A stretch of DNA of 64,000 nt from Bacteroidales bacterium (GTDB lineage Bacteria; Bacteroidota; Bacteroidia; Bacteroidales; JAUNSR01), in assembly GCA_030539115.1 (NCBI GenBank), contig JAUNSR010000001.1, positions 163,991 through 227,990 of the forward strand, given 5' to 3'. The notes beneath the pieces were generated by a model that was not told the origin of the DNA, did not search any database, and saw nothing but the letters and a program-made list of their open reading frames with translations. Shown in pieces: positions 1-8,512 of the stretch; positions within the stretch are counted from its first letter, which is position 1; the number at the start of each line of letters is the position of its first letter. The translations under genes and the position numbers were made by a program.

Positions 1-965
1 GCAAACAATGGTATGATATAATAACTGATAAGAGGACTTAAAGTATCTTCCAAATCCTGCAAAGGGCTGATAACATGGTCAGAAGCAGACTCAACACTTT
101 TCAAAAGTGCAATCTGCTGATTGGTAAGTATGTGAATCTCTCCTGTATGTTCAGGTGTTTTAGGGAACAATGAAATATTTTCTCTAATTCTTTCAATATA
201 CTTGCGCGAAGTCGTAGCCGGTCTTGCAGGCACACAAAATGCGACAACAACTCCCGCTATAGTTGCGTGAATACCCGAGTTTAGGAAGAAATACCATATC
301 ACAACACCTATCAGGCAATAGAAAAGTTTTGTTCTAACATTGCGGTATGCACCGATAATTAATACGGCAACCAAAACAGCAGCATATAAAAGATATACAA
401 GATCAATATGAGAGCTGTAGAAAAGAGCAATAACTATAATACCACCCAAATCATCAGCCACGGCAAGGGCTGCAAGAAATATTTTCAAACTTGTCGGCAC
501 TCTCTTTCCAAACATTGAAAGCACTCCAAGAGAAAAAGCAATATCTGTTGCCATAGGAATTGCACATCCGCGGGCTCCGTCTCCTGAATGAGTGAATATT
601 GAAAAAATAACTACCGGAACTATCATCCCTCCACAAGCTCCAATAATAGGAAGAAGGGCCTTTTTCATTGATGAAAGCTCACCAACAAGTATTTCTCTCT
701 TTATCTCGAGTCCTACCGAGAAAAAGAAAATAGCCATCAAAAAGTCATTGATGAAATCCATCAGTGTCATGGCTTCCCCATTATGTCCAAAAAGATTGAA
801 ATCACCTATCTGTAAATGTACCGGTGATTTCCATATTGAGAAATATGTATCCCCAAATGAAGAGTTTGCAAAAACAAGTGCTAACAAAGTAGCAAAAATC
901 AAAATAAAGCTTGAGTTTACATATTTCCTAAACATGCTTCTGAAGCTGAACATCAAATCGCTCAT
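1..965 (-). CDS. nhaA: Na+/H+ antiporter NhaA (3' end outside window)
   Basis: Inner-membrane antiporter that expels Na+ in exchange for H+. I translated the minus strand from the ATG at 965 and it stays open for 321 codons to the window edge, so the C-terminus is missing. The core NhaA motifs are present: MATDIAFSLG with Asp141 and ALAVADDLGG with Asp171-Asp172, matching E. coli Asp133 and Asp163-Asp164, plus the N-terminal region FSVGLEIKREILVGEL. The protein is almost entirely hydrophobic helices. In view it stands alone, and upstream lies the long spacer with the 21-bp array. Family assignment is secure; full length and regulation cannot be judged here. Confidence 0.95.
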   Translation of the reverse strand, partial: MSDLMFSFRSMFRKYVNSSFILIFATLLALVFANSSFGDTYFSIWKSPVHLQIGDFNLFGHNGEAMTLMDFINDFLMAIFFFSVGLEIKREILVGELSSMKKALLPIIGACGGMIVPVVIFSIFTHSGDGARGCAIPMATDIAFSLGVLSMFGKRVPTSLKIFLAALAVADDLGGIIVIALFYSSHIDLVYLLYAAVLVAVLIIGAYRNVRTKLFYCLIGVVIWYFFLNSGIHATIAGVVVAFCVPARPATTSRKYIERIRENISLFPKTPEHTGEIHILTNQQIALLKSVESASDHVISPLQDLEDTLSPLISYYIIPLF

Positions 966-1404
966 CTCTAAATAAAATAATAATAATGTAAAAACTTATG
1001 TTAAATGACTTAGGTAGGCAGATGGTGTCTATGAAAGTCTTATTTCTTTTTTATATTTCTCTAAATAATATATTTTTTATCACAATCTGATTAGGGAATC
1101 GCGAATTTGCAAAAAAATAACTCAACATCTTAAATAATACCCTTATTTTTTATTAATCACCCTTTATTTGTGTAAAAAAACGAAGATTTAAACCAATACA
1201 CAAGAAAAAAAATACAATTTTTGTCAGAGTAACAATCAATTGTATTTTTTCTTTTATGAAAAATAAATTCTCATCATTCATTTTTTATTTTCAATCATTT
1301 ACAAATATTAAATATTACAATAATATATTGTTAATTATTTATATAATAATTATGTAATTATTATAAAATCAAAAATTCAAATTAAGATTAAAAAATCGAC
1401 AATG

Positions 1405-1479
1405 AAAATTTGAAAATGACCGGTCAAAATTTGAAAAACGTCGGTCAAAATTTGAAAATCATAGTAGAAAATCTGAAAA
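1405..1479. repeat. Four direct repeats, exact 21-bp period
   Basis: The 12-mer AAAATTTGAAAA begins at 1405, 1426 and 1447, and a one-base variant AAAATCTGAAAA begins at 1468, so the spacing is exactly 21 bp three times. Units 2 and 3 also share a preceding CGGTC. The period equals two helical turns, so all units face the same side of the DNA. This could be an array of regulator sites or curved A-tract DNA. Nothing in the sequence identifies the binding factor. Confidence 0.75.
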
Positions 1480-1790
1480 TATTTGGCACATTATAGAGGA
1501 TCAAAATGGATAAAAAGCACAAGATTATAGAATCTATCCAAATTCCGACTCTATTACGGGAATAAAAAATTTACATGAGAAAAATATTTGACCAAATGTC
1601 AAATTTGTAAAAACGGTCTTTAACACACTATGTTAAAGCATTAATGGCGATAAATATCCAACATATACACTCAATTAATAAACAGCACAAAACCAATCAC
1701 TTTCGAAAGACAATAAAGCAAACAAAAATCATATATTACATAAAATTAATAAATATTTTTCAAATAGCAATATTAATAATAAAAAAAGAC

Positions 1791-1820
1791 ACTCATTTTA
1801 GGCGTATACCTAAAATGAGT
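1791..1820 (-). terminator. lepA terminator hairpin
   Basis: Perfect 12-bp stem ACTCATTTTAGG/CCTAAAATGAGT with a 6-nt loop. An A-run on the left and a T-run on the right flank it, so it could work on both strands. It lies 25 bp past the lepA stop codon and is a typical intrinsic terminator for that gene. Confidence 0.85.
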
Positions 1821-1844
1821 ATCTTTTTTATTAAGGTTAAATAT

Positions 1845-3632
1845 CTAATCAAGTTTTAGAACAGCGAGGAATGCTTTTTGAGGCACCTCAACCGTACCAA
1901 TCTGCTTCATTCGTTTTTTTCCTTTTTTCTGTTTCTCTAGAAGTTTACGCTTACGGCTGATATCACCGCCATAACATTTGGCAGTAACATCCTTTCTTAC
2001 AGCTTTGATAGTTTCTCTTGCAATAATCTTTGCTCCTATTGCAGCCTGAATAGCAATATCAAACTGTTGACGAGGAATAAGCTCTTTAAGCTTTTCACAC
2101 ATTCTTCTGCCCAAGGTAACAGCATTGTCAACATGAGTCAATGTAGACAATGCATCGACAGGCTCGCCATTAAGAAGAATATCGAGTTTGATAAGTTTTG
2201 ATGATCTATAATCATGAATATAATAATCAAATGAAGCATAGCCCTTAGAGATGCTTTTTAGCTTGTCATAAAAGTCAATTACAATCTCACCTAAAGGCAA
2301 ATCATAGAAAAGCTCCACTCTATCGCCTGAAATATATTCCTGTTTAATCAGTTCACCCCTTTTACCAAGGCAAAGCGACATTATCGGACCAATAAAATTG
2401 GTAGTGGTAATTACCGAAGCCCTAATATATGGTTCCTCAATTTTTTCAATAAGAGTAATATCAGGAAGTCCAGACGGATTATGCACCTCTGTCATCTCAC
2501 CTTTTTTATCATACACCTTATATGACACATTGGGAACTGTAGTTATAACATCCATGTCAAATTCCCTGTCAAGTCTTTCCTGAATAATTTCCATATGTAG
2601 AAGTCCAAGAAAACCGCAACGGAAACCAAATCCAAGAGCGAGGGAAGATTCAGGCTGAAAAGTAAGAGAGGCATCATTAAGCTGAAGCTTTTCAAGAGAA
2701 GCTCTCAAGTTTTCAAAATCTTCGCTCTCTATAGGATATATACCTGCAAAGACCATTGGCTTGACCTCTTCAAAGCCATCAATGCCTTTCTCACAAGGTC
2801 TGTCTTGATGAGTAATCGTATCACCCACTTTAACCTCTTTGGAAGTTTTGATACCGGAAATAATATAACCCACATCACCGGTACGAAGCTCCTTTCTTGG
2901 GTCCATATCAAGCTTAAGAACACCAATTTCGTCAGCCTCATATTCTTTGCCGGTGGCAACAAATTTCACTTTATCGCCGGAACGAAGCACCCCATTTTCA
3001 ATTTTAAAATAAGCAATAATACCTCTGAAAGAGTTGAAAACAGAGTCAAAGATTAAAGCCTGCAACGGAGCCTCAGGATCCCCTTTAGGAGCAGGAACCT
3101 TTTCAACAATTCTTTTTAGAATCTCTTCAACTCCCATTCCGGTCTTACCGCTTGCACGAATAATATCCTCATGATCACATCCTAAAAGTTCAACGATTTG
3201 ATCTTCCACCTCTTCAGGCATTGCACTTTCAAGATCGCATTTATTGACGACAGGAATAATCTCAAGACTATGGTCAACAGCCATATAAAGGTTTGAAATA
3301 GTCTGAGCCTGAATTCCCTGAGTGCCATCAACTATAAGCAATGCGCCTTCGCATGCTGCTATTGAACGGGAGACTTCATAAGAAAAGTCTACGTGTCCGG
3401 GAGTATCAATAAGATTCAATATATATTTTTCACCTTGATAAACATATTCCATCTGAATTGCATGGCTTTTTATTGTAATTCCTCTTTCCCTTTCCAAATC
3501 CATGTTATCAAGCACCTGCGCCTGCATTTCTCTGCCTGCAACAGTGTTGGTAAATTCAAGAAGACGGTCAGCAAGAGTACTTTTCCCGTGGTCAATATGA
3601 GCTATTATGCAAAAATTTCGAATATTCTTCAT
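1845..3632 (-). CDS. lepA: Elongation factor 4 (LepA)
   Basis: Ribosome-associated translational GTPase that promotes back-translocation and affects initiation and ribosome quality. It has 595 residues, the usual size. GTPase motifs are in order: AHIDHGKST at 11-19 (P-loop), DTPGH at 76-80 (G3) and NKCD at 130-133 (G4). EF-G-like domains follow, and then the LepA-specific C-terminus with [20 protein letters not shown], the basic segment that separates EF-4 from EF-G. Monocistronic: a -7-like box lies 36 bp upstream and a strong hairpin follows the stop codon. Confidence 0.98.
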   Translation of the reverse strand: MKNIRNFCIIAHIDHGKSTLADRLLEFTNTVAGREMQAQVLDNMDLERERGITIKSHAIQMEYVYQGEKYILNLIDTPGHVDFSYEVSRSIAACEGALLIVDGTQGIQAQTISNLYMAVDHSLEIIPVVNKCDLESAMPEEVEDQIVELLGCDHEDIIRASGKTGMGVEEILKRIVEKVPAPKGDPEAPLQALIFDSVFNSFRGIIAYFKIENGVLRSGDKVKFVATGKEYEADEIGVLKLDMDPRKELRTGDVGYIISGIKTSKEVKVGDTITHQDRPCEKGIDGFEEVKPMVFAGIYPIESEDFENLRASLEKLQLNDASLTFQPESSLALGFGFRCGFLGLLHMEIIQERLDREFDMDVITTVPNVSYKVYDKKGEMTEVHNPSGLPDITLIEKIEEPYIRASVITTTNFIGPIMSLCLGKRGELIKQEYISGDRVELFYDLPLGEIVIDFYDKLKSISKGYASFDYYIHDYRSSKLIKLDILLNGEPVDALSTLTHVDNAVTLGRRMCEKLKELIPRQQFDIAIQAAIGAKIIARETIKAVRKDVTAKCYGGDISRKRKLLEKQKKGKKRMKQIGTVEVPQKAFLAVLKLD

Positions 3633-3667
3633 TCTAAAAACGCTAATGGTTTAAATATTTTGAGGTG

Positions 3668-3675
3668 CAAAGATA
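3668..3675 (-). promoter_or_regulatory. -7 box of the lepA promoter
   Basis: TATCTTTG on the minus strand matches the Bacteroidota TAnnTTTG -7 consensus. It lies 36 bp upstream of the lepA ATG. The -33 element is not clear. Confidence 0.5.
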
Positions 3676-4148
3676 CACAGAAAAAATGAGACTGAATACA
3701 AAACATTAAATGAACCTTACTGCCAAGAGATTCAGATGAGTTTATATATATTAATTCATCAATTCAATAGTTAAAAAAGCAACAATACAAGCAAAACCGA
3801 ACTTCTCAAAGGCTTAAATTTACTCAAATATTAAGACGATAAATATTTATATATTCTCTTTAAATAATTATGTATATTTAGAATATGTAATATATATCCT
3901 ATTCATTGTTTTTAATATCGGATTATTAAAGACAAAGGCACTTCCAACAAGTTTTGTCTTAACAATGTAATATACTATGTAATGTTTTTGTAATATAATT
4001 GTTTTTAATTTGTGGTACGAAATATAAAAACTTATTTGCAGATGATTTATTTTATACCCAATAAACAAATAACGGATAAATCATTTTAAGTAAATATTTT
4101 GACATTACTATATAAGGAAATTAAGATAACTAATTAAAATTTCAGTTT
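3676..4148. other. Divergent spacer lepA / response regulator
   Basis: AT-rich spacer separating divergently transcribed lepA and the two-component pair. It must hold the promoter of the response regulator, but I see only an imperfect -7 (TATTTTG near 4097) and no convincing gene, operator or hairpin. Confidence 0.4.
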
Positions 4149-4838
4149 ATGAGCAATTCTTACAGAATCCTTGCTGTTGATGATGAGGAAGATTTATGTG
4201 AAATCTTAAAATTCAACTTGGAGCTTGAAGGTTATATTGTAGATGTTGCCTATTCAGCAGAAGAGGCATTAAAAAAGGATCTTTCACAGTATAATTTATT
4301 GCTTCTTGATGTTATGATGGGAAATATTTCCGGCTATCAGATGGCAAAAATTATCAGAAACAATCCGGCTCTGAGCAAAATACCAATAGTTTTTCTTACA
4401 GCAAAAGACACAGAAAATGACATGCTTCATGGATTTAACATCGGAGCAGACGATTATATTTCAAAACCTTATTCAATAAGAGAAGTAAGTGCAAGGGTTA
4501 AAGCTCTTTTAAGACGATCGAATGAAACTACTCCTGAAGAAAATGGAATAATTTCATATCACAGCTTGAAGATAGATACAAAAAAGAAAAAGGCGGCAAT
4601 AAACGATGAAGAGCTTCAGCTGACAAAAAAAGAGTTTGAAATTTTAAAGCTCCTTTTAAGCAATATAGGGTGTGTCTTTTCCCGAGAGGAGATTCTTTCA
4701 AAGATTTGGAGCGATGAGGTATATGTTTTGGACAGAACTGTTGATGTAAACATTACACGATTAAGAAAGAAATTGGGAGACTATGGCAAAAACGTTACTA
4801 CACGTTTGGGATATGGCTACTGCTTTGAACAAGTTTAA
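4149..4838 (+). CDS. OmpR/PhoB-family response regulator
   Basis: DNA-binding response regulator of 229 residues. The receiver domain (about 5-120) has the acidic pair Asp11-Asp12, the phosphoacceptor Asp54 (LLLLDVMM), a Thr at about 84 and Lys106 (YISKP). A winged-helix output domain (about 135-229) contains the recognition-helix signature RTVDVNITRLRKKLG. It is followed 69 bp later by its histidine kinase, so this is a co-transcribed pair of the Bacteroides RprY/RprX general type. A phosphate-sensing PhoB-like role is possible because a Na/Pi transporter lies 3.7 kb downstream, but that is inference only. Confidence 0.93.
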   Translation: MSNSYRILAVDDEEDLCEILKFNLELEGYIVDVAYSAEEALKKDLSQYNLLLLDVMMGNISGYQMAKIIRNNPALSKIPIVFLTAKDTENDMLHGFNIGADDYISKPYSIREVSARVKALLRRSNETTPEENGIISYHSLKIDTKKKKAAINDEELQLTKKEFEILKLLLSNIGCVFSREEILSKIWSDEVYVLDRTVDVNITRLRKKLGDYGKNVTTRLGYGYCFEQV

Positions 4839-4907
4839 TTATATCTATTAATAATTGATAAAGGGAAAAAACATTTATGATATTTCCCCTGCAATATCTT
4901 GCTGTCT

Positions 4908-6680
4908 ATGAGTAAAACATTTCATTTACCACACATACAGTTTCATAAGAGTCTTTTCTATTTTGGAACAGGCATTTTCATGATGTTTCTTTTTGCAGCT
5001 TTTCTTTATCAGTACAATCGTGAGAAAAACTATAGAAAACAACTTTTAAATGATGTGCTTCAAAGTTATAATTACTCATTTCTCCATTATCTTGAGAATG
5101 ATTCCACAACATTTCAATCATTGGATGATTTGTTGAAATTTATTACAGACTATGATTTGCGTGTGACGATAATGGATCTTAAAGGGAATGTTTTATCCGA
5201 CAATAAAGTTGATGAGAAGGAAAAATTCACAAATCATCTTGACAGAGATGAAATAGTACAAGCATTAGCCACCGGAGAAGGATATTCAATAAGAAAGTCC
5301 GACACGATGGATGAGCCTTTCTTTTACGCTGCAAAAAAATCAGATAAGTATATTGTCAGAAGCGCATTGCCATTCAATTTTACAAAATCATATCTAACAG
5401 TAGACAAGGGATTCATTCTGTTTTTTATTTTAATGGCCATAGCCTTTATAGGAATGGTATCATTCTTTAGCTTCAGGTTGGGAAAGGCGATCTCCACTTT
5501 AAGAGAATTTTCATTCAAAGCAGAAAACAACGAGCTAAAAGAGCTGAATCTCAGTCTTCCAAACAATGACATTGGTGATATAACACACCACATCATTCAG
5601 CTTTACATAAAATTGAATGAGGCGAAACAGGACCTTTCAATAGAAAAAGAAAAGTTGATGAAGCATCTTCAAATATCAAAAGAGGGTCTTGCCGTTTTCT
5701 CCGGAGATAAAAAAATATTGTTTACAAATACACTTTTCATTCAAAATGTAAATATTATCTCTGACAAGGAAATATCTACAGCAGAGGGTATTTTTGAAAT
5801 AGAGGAACTGAGTCGGATAAAATATTTTCTAAATATCTATCTTTTCAAAAATCATAACCAAAGCGAATATTTAAGTGAAAGCATTCAAGTTCAAAAAAAC
5901 GGAAAAATATTTCATGTAGAAACAATAATCTTTCAAGACAACAGTTTTGAAATATCTATAACGAATGTAACACAGCAGGAGGAGGAAACAAGACTTAAGA
6001 GACAATTGACTCAAAATGTTGCCCACGAACTAAAAACTCCTGTAAGCAGTATAAAGGGATATCTTGAAACAATAGCCAACAATCCGGATATAAACAATAC
6101 AACAAAAGACCAATTTATTGAAAGATGTCTTTTTCAGGCAAACCGTCTTACTGAACTTCTTAAAGACATCTCGGTGCTTAACAGAATTGATGAAGCACAG
6201 GAACATTTTGATATTGAAGAGATAGACATTGAAAAAATGGTCACCGAACTGCTTCAGGATTCATCAAGTATCTTGACAGAGAAACAAATGGAGGCATTTG
6301 TAAATATTCCCTCCAATACAATTATTGAGGGCAACCAACTTCTTGTCTATTCAATATTTAGGAATCTTCTTGACAATGCTATTTCTTATGCCGGAGAGGG
6401 CAAGAATATTTATATAAAATGCTACCGAAAGGATGAAGATGCATATTACTTCAGCTTTGCAGACAATGGGAATGGCGTTGAGGAGGAGCATATAAACAGA
6501 ATTTTCGAACGCTTTTATCGTGTTGACAAGGGACGTTCAAGAAAGCTTGGCGGAACAGGACTTGGACTTGCCATAGTTAAGAACGCAGTGCTTTTTCATA
6601 AAGGGGAGATTTCTGCAAAACCAAGACCGGAGGGAGGTATAGAATTTTTATTTTCCTTAAAAAGGAAACACTCTAATTAA
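4908..6680 (+). CDS. Membrane sensor histidine kinase
   Basis: Partner of the upstream response regulator. I chose the ATG at 4908 (590 aa) over an in-frame TTG at 4899. Layout: transmembrane helix about 15-33, periplasmic sensor segment about 35-165, second helix about 168-190, a linker with a PAS-like region (about 245-355), a HisKA domain with phosphoacceptor His373 (NVAHELKTPVSS), and a HATPase domain with the N box RNLLDNAIS, DNGNGV and GGTGLGLAIVKNA. All catalytic motifs look intact. The periplasmic domain matches nothing I can name, so the stimulus is unknown. Confidence 0.93.
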   Translation: MSKTFHLPHIQFHKSLFYFGTGIFMMFLFAAFLYQYNREKNYRKQLLNDVLQSYNYSFLHYLENDSTTFQSLDDLLKFITDYDLRVTIMDLKGNVLSDNKVDEKEKFTNHLDRDEIVQALATGEGYSIRKSDTMDEPFFYAAKKSDKYIVRSALPFNFTKSYLTVDKGFILFFILMAIAFIGMVSFFSFRLGKAISTLREFSFKAENNELKELNLSLPNNDIGDITHHIIQLYIKLNEAKQDLSIEKEKLMKHLQISKEGLAVFSGDKKILFTNTLFIQNVNIISDKEISTAEGIFEIEELSRIKYFLNIYLFKNHNQSEYLSESIQVQKNGKIFHVETIIFQDNSFEISITNVTQQEEETRLKRQLTQNVAHELKTPVSSIKGYLETIANNPDINNTTKDQFIERCLFQANRLTELLKDISVLNRIDEAQEHFDIEEIDIEKMVTELLQDSSSILTEKQMEAFVNIPSNTIIEGNQLLVYSIFRNLLDNAISYAGEGKNIYIKCYRKDEDAYYFSFADNGNGVEEEHINRIFERFYRVDKGRSRKLGGTGLGLAIVKNAVLFHKGEISAKPRPEGGIEFLFSLKRKHSN

Positions 6681-6830
6681 ACTTTCAATTTTAAACTGTT
6701 GTTATTTTTCCTATAAATAGATATTCATACGCCTATTTTTTGTTGGTCAATTCCAGCCATTATTTGGTTGTTTAGCCTTTAAATTAATATCGCTCCGCAT
6801 TTTTAAATGCGATATATAATATGGATTTGC

Positions 6831-6863
6831 TATCTTTGAATAAGATAAGCGGCGCCTTATCAA
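6831..6863 (+). repeat. Promoter-hairpin repeat, copy 1
   Basis: First of two identical 33-bp direct repeats. It begins with TATCTTTG, a perfect Bacteroidota -7 box, and contains GATAAG-N6-CTTATC around the GC-rich core CGGCGC, striking in such AT-rich DNA. A transcript starting just after the -7 box would begin at this hairpin. Copy 2 starts exactly 84 bp downstream. Between them is another inverted repeat, TTGAAAG (6871-6877) / CTTTCAA (6884-6890). Confidence 0.8.
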
Positions 6864-6914
6864 TTACAATTTGAAAGTTTGCACTTTCAATTGTTTATTG
6901 AGTTCGGCTTGCAT

Positions 6915-6947
6915 TATCTTTGAATAAGATAAGCGGCGCCTTATCAA
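6915..6947 (+). promoter_or_regulatory. Promoter-hairpin repeat, copy 2
   Basis: Identical to the 33-bp copy at 6831. A TTG at 6891-6893 is 21 bp before the TATCTTTG -7 box, a spacing compatible with a Bacteroidota promoter. The ATG of the serine hydrolase lies 33 bp past the repeat. This is the probable main promoter of that gene, with the hairpin GATAAG/CTTATC at the 5' end of the message. Confidence 0.6.
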
Positions 6948-6979
6948 ATGCATTTTAAAGCTATATTAGATTATACATC

Positions 6980-8257
6980 ATGTTATATATAAAGCAATTT
7001 ATCTCATTATCAATTATATTATTACTTTTCACCTATTGCAACAAGAATAAACAAAATGATCAGGTAGAGGAAAATATCAAAATAGTAAAACCTTTAAATG
7101 AGATATTTTCAAATAAAGATTCAGAATTTGACCAAACAAAACGCTTTGACAGAAACGTTGAGAGGTTTATAAACAAATGGAATATTACAGGGGCAAGTCT
7201 TGTTGTAATGAAAAACGACTCTCTTATCTATGCCAAAGGATATGGGTTTGCTGATAAAGAGCATAATATAAGGATGGATGTAAACAACATCTTCAGAGTG
7301 GCTTCAGTATCAAAATTAATTACTGCAACAGCTATAATGAAACTCTGTGAAGAGGGCAAATTATCTCTTGACTCAAAAATATTCGGTCATGATGGGATTT
7401 TAAATGATTCTGTTTACCTGAGCTACAGAGACAAAAAAATAGAAAATATCACTGTTGAAAATCTTCTTCGCCATCAGGGTGGCTTCTCAAGAGGTCAGGG
7501 TGACCCTATGTTTGATTATGACATCTTAAAAAAACGTACAGGAGCTCAATATCCCTTTACTTGTGATGATGTTATAACTTATATACTTAAAAGCAGATTG
7601 CCATATAGACCTGGGACGGTAAATTCTTATTCAAATATCGGCTATGCCGTTTTGGAAAAAGTTATAGAAAAATGCTCCAATACCAATTATGAAACATATG
7701 TAAGAAATTACATACTCCTTCCGGCAGGATGTTTTAATATGCATTTAGGCAATTCTTACCCTGAAGAAGCCTATAGAAATGAAGTGCATTATTATGAACA
7801 GCCTGATCAGGATTTAGTGCCTAATCCTGCAGATGAAAGTATTTTCATAAGAAAATGCAACGGTGGAAATGATATAAAGTTTTTAGGAGCCGCCGGTGGG
7901 TGGATAGCCTCCCCAATTGAACTGGCAAGATTGGTTGTATCAATTTCCGGCTCACCGCTTTATGATCAGGTTTTAAAGAAAAGATCAATTCAAAGGATGA
8001 TTGAACCTGTAAAAAACACCTATCCTTTAGGTTGGATTGCCGCAACAGAGGGTGGAGAATTAATAAGGACAGGAACCATGTCGGGCACAAGCGCCTTGAT
8101 AAGATACAAAAAAAATGACTTCTCCTACATATTTGTTACAAATACCAGCACTTACAAAGGAAGCTCTCTTTCTATAGAGATAAGAAAACTTATGGACAAA
8201 GAGTTAAACAATGTAAAAAATTGGCCCTCCCGTAACCTTTTTGAAGCATCAATGTAA
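6980..8257 (+). CDS. Beta-lactamase-fold serine hydrolase lipoprotein
   Basis: Predicted lipoprotein of 425 residues in the class C beta-lactamase / D,D-peptidase-like serine hydrolase superfamily. The signal peptide ends in the lipobox LFTYC (Cys20). Active-site motifs are Ser109-Val-Ser-Lys112 (SxxK), Tyr217-Ser-Asn219 (YxN) and Arg363-Thr-Gly365 at the usual KTG position. Such proteins are esterases, D-amino acid peptidases or peptidoglycan enzymes; true beta-lactam hydrolysis is not implied. It is a single gene behind the duplicated promoter-hairpin. The substrate cannot be told from sequence. Confidence 0.9.
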   Translation: MLYIKQFISLSIILLLFTYCNKNKQNDQVEENIKIVKPLNEIFSNKDSEFDQTKRFDRNVERFINKWNITGASLVVMKNDSLIYAKGYGFADKEHNIRMDVNNIFRVASVSKLITATAIMKLCEEGKLSLDSKIFGHDGILNDSVYLSYRDKKIENITVENLLRHQGGFSRGQGDPMFDYDILKKRTGAQYPFTCDDVITYILKSRLPYRPGTVNSYSNIGYAVLEKVIEKCSNTNYETYVRNYILLPAGCFNMHLGNSYPEEAYRNEVHYYEQPDQDLVPNPADESIFIRKCNGGNDIKFLGAAGGWIASPIELARLVVSISGSPLYDQVLKKRSIQRMIEPVKNTYPLGWIAATEGGELIRTGTMSGTSALIRYKKNDFSYIFVTNTSTYKGSSLSIEIRKLMDKELNNVKNWPSRNLFEASM

Positions 8258-8512
8258 TATAGCAGTAACACTATTGTAATAACCTAAAATCAAGTTAATA
8301 GCGTTAAACAGCATGTTTTTCAGTGAAGGAAATAAGCATCCAAATAGGAAAGGTATATTTTGAGCCTATTCAAATTTAATTACATTTGCTATAAATTTTA
8401 AATGAAGCTTTCAATTCCGGCACATCACTTTGGCAATGCTTATCAAAGAGAATAAAAAGCTGACCTATGTGAAATTTATGTCCAAGAATTCGAGCACAAC
8501 AGAATATATTTG

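Larger units (their letters stand above)
966..1844. other. 880-bp spacer between nhaA and lepA
   Basis: Very AT-rich spacer with no convincing gene. It holds the four-unit 21-bp array (1405-1479), a small inverted repeat CTTTAACA-N5-TGTTAAAG at 1618-1638, and the lepA terminator at 1791-1820. A 71-codon open frame at 1644-1859 has low-complexity composition and overlaps the terminator and the end of lepA, so I do not call it. Confidence 0.6.

Noticed and set aside
1405..1479. CRISPR array
   Set aside because: Units are contiguous at 21 bp with no unique spacers, and no cas genes occur in the window.
1644..1859. 71-codon open frame downstream of lepA
   Set aside because: Low-complexity Ile/Lys/Asn composition; it runs through the lepA terminator hairpin and into the lepA stop region; no homology recognised.
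3868..4068. 66-codon minus-strand frame between lepA and the response regulator
   Set aside because: Composition of random AT-rich DNA, no promoter, and the spacer is needed for the divergent promoters.
6831..6947. Insertion sequence or MITE ends
   Set aside because: Copies are direct, not inverted, contain a promoter -7 box, and no target-site duplication or transposase is seen.
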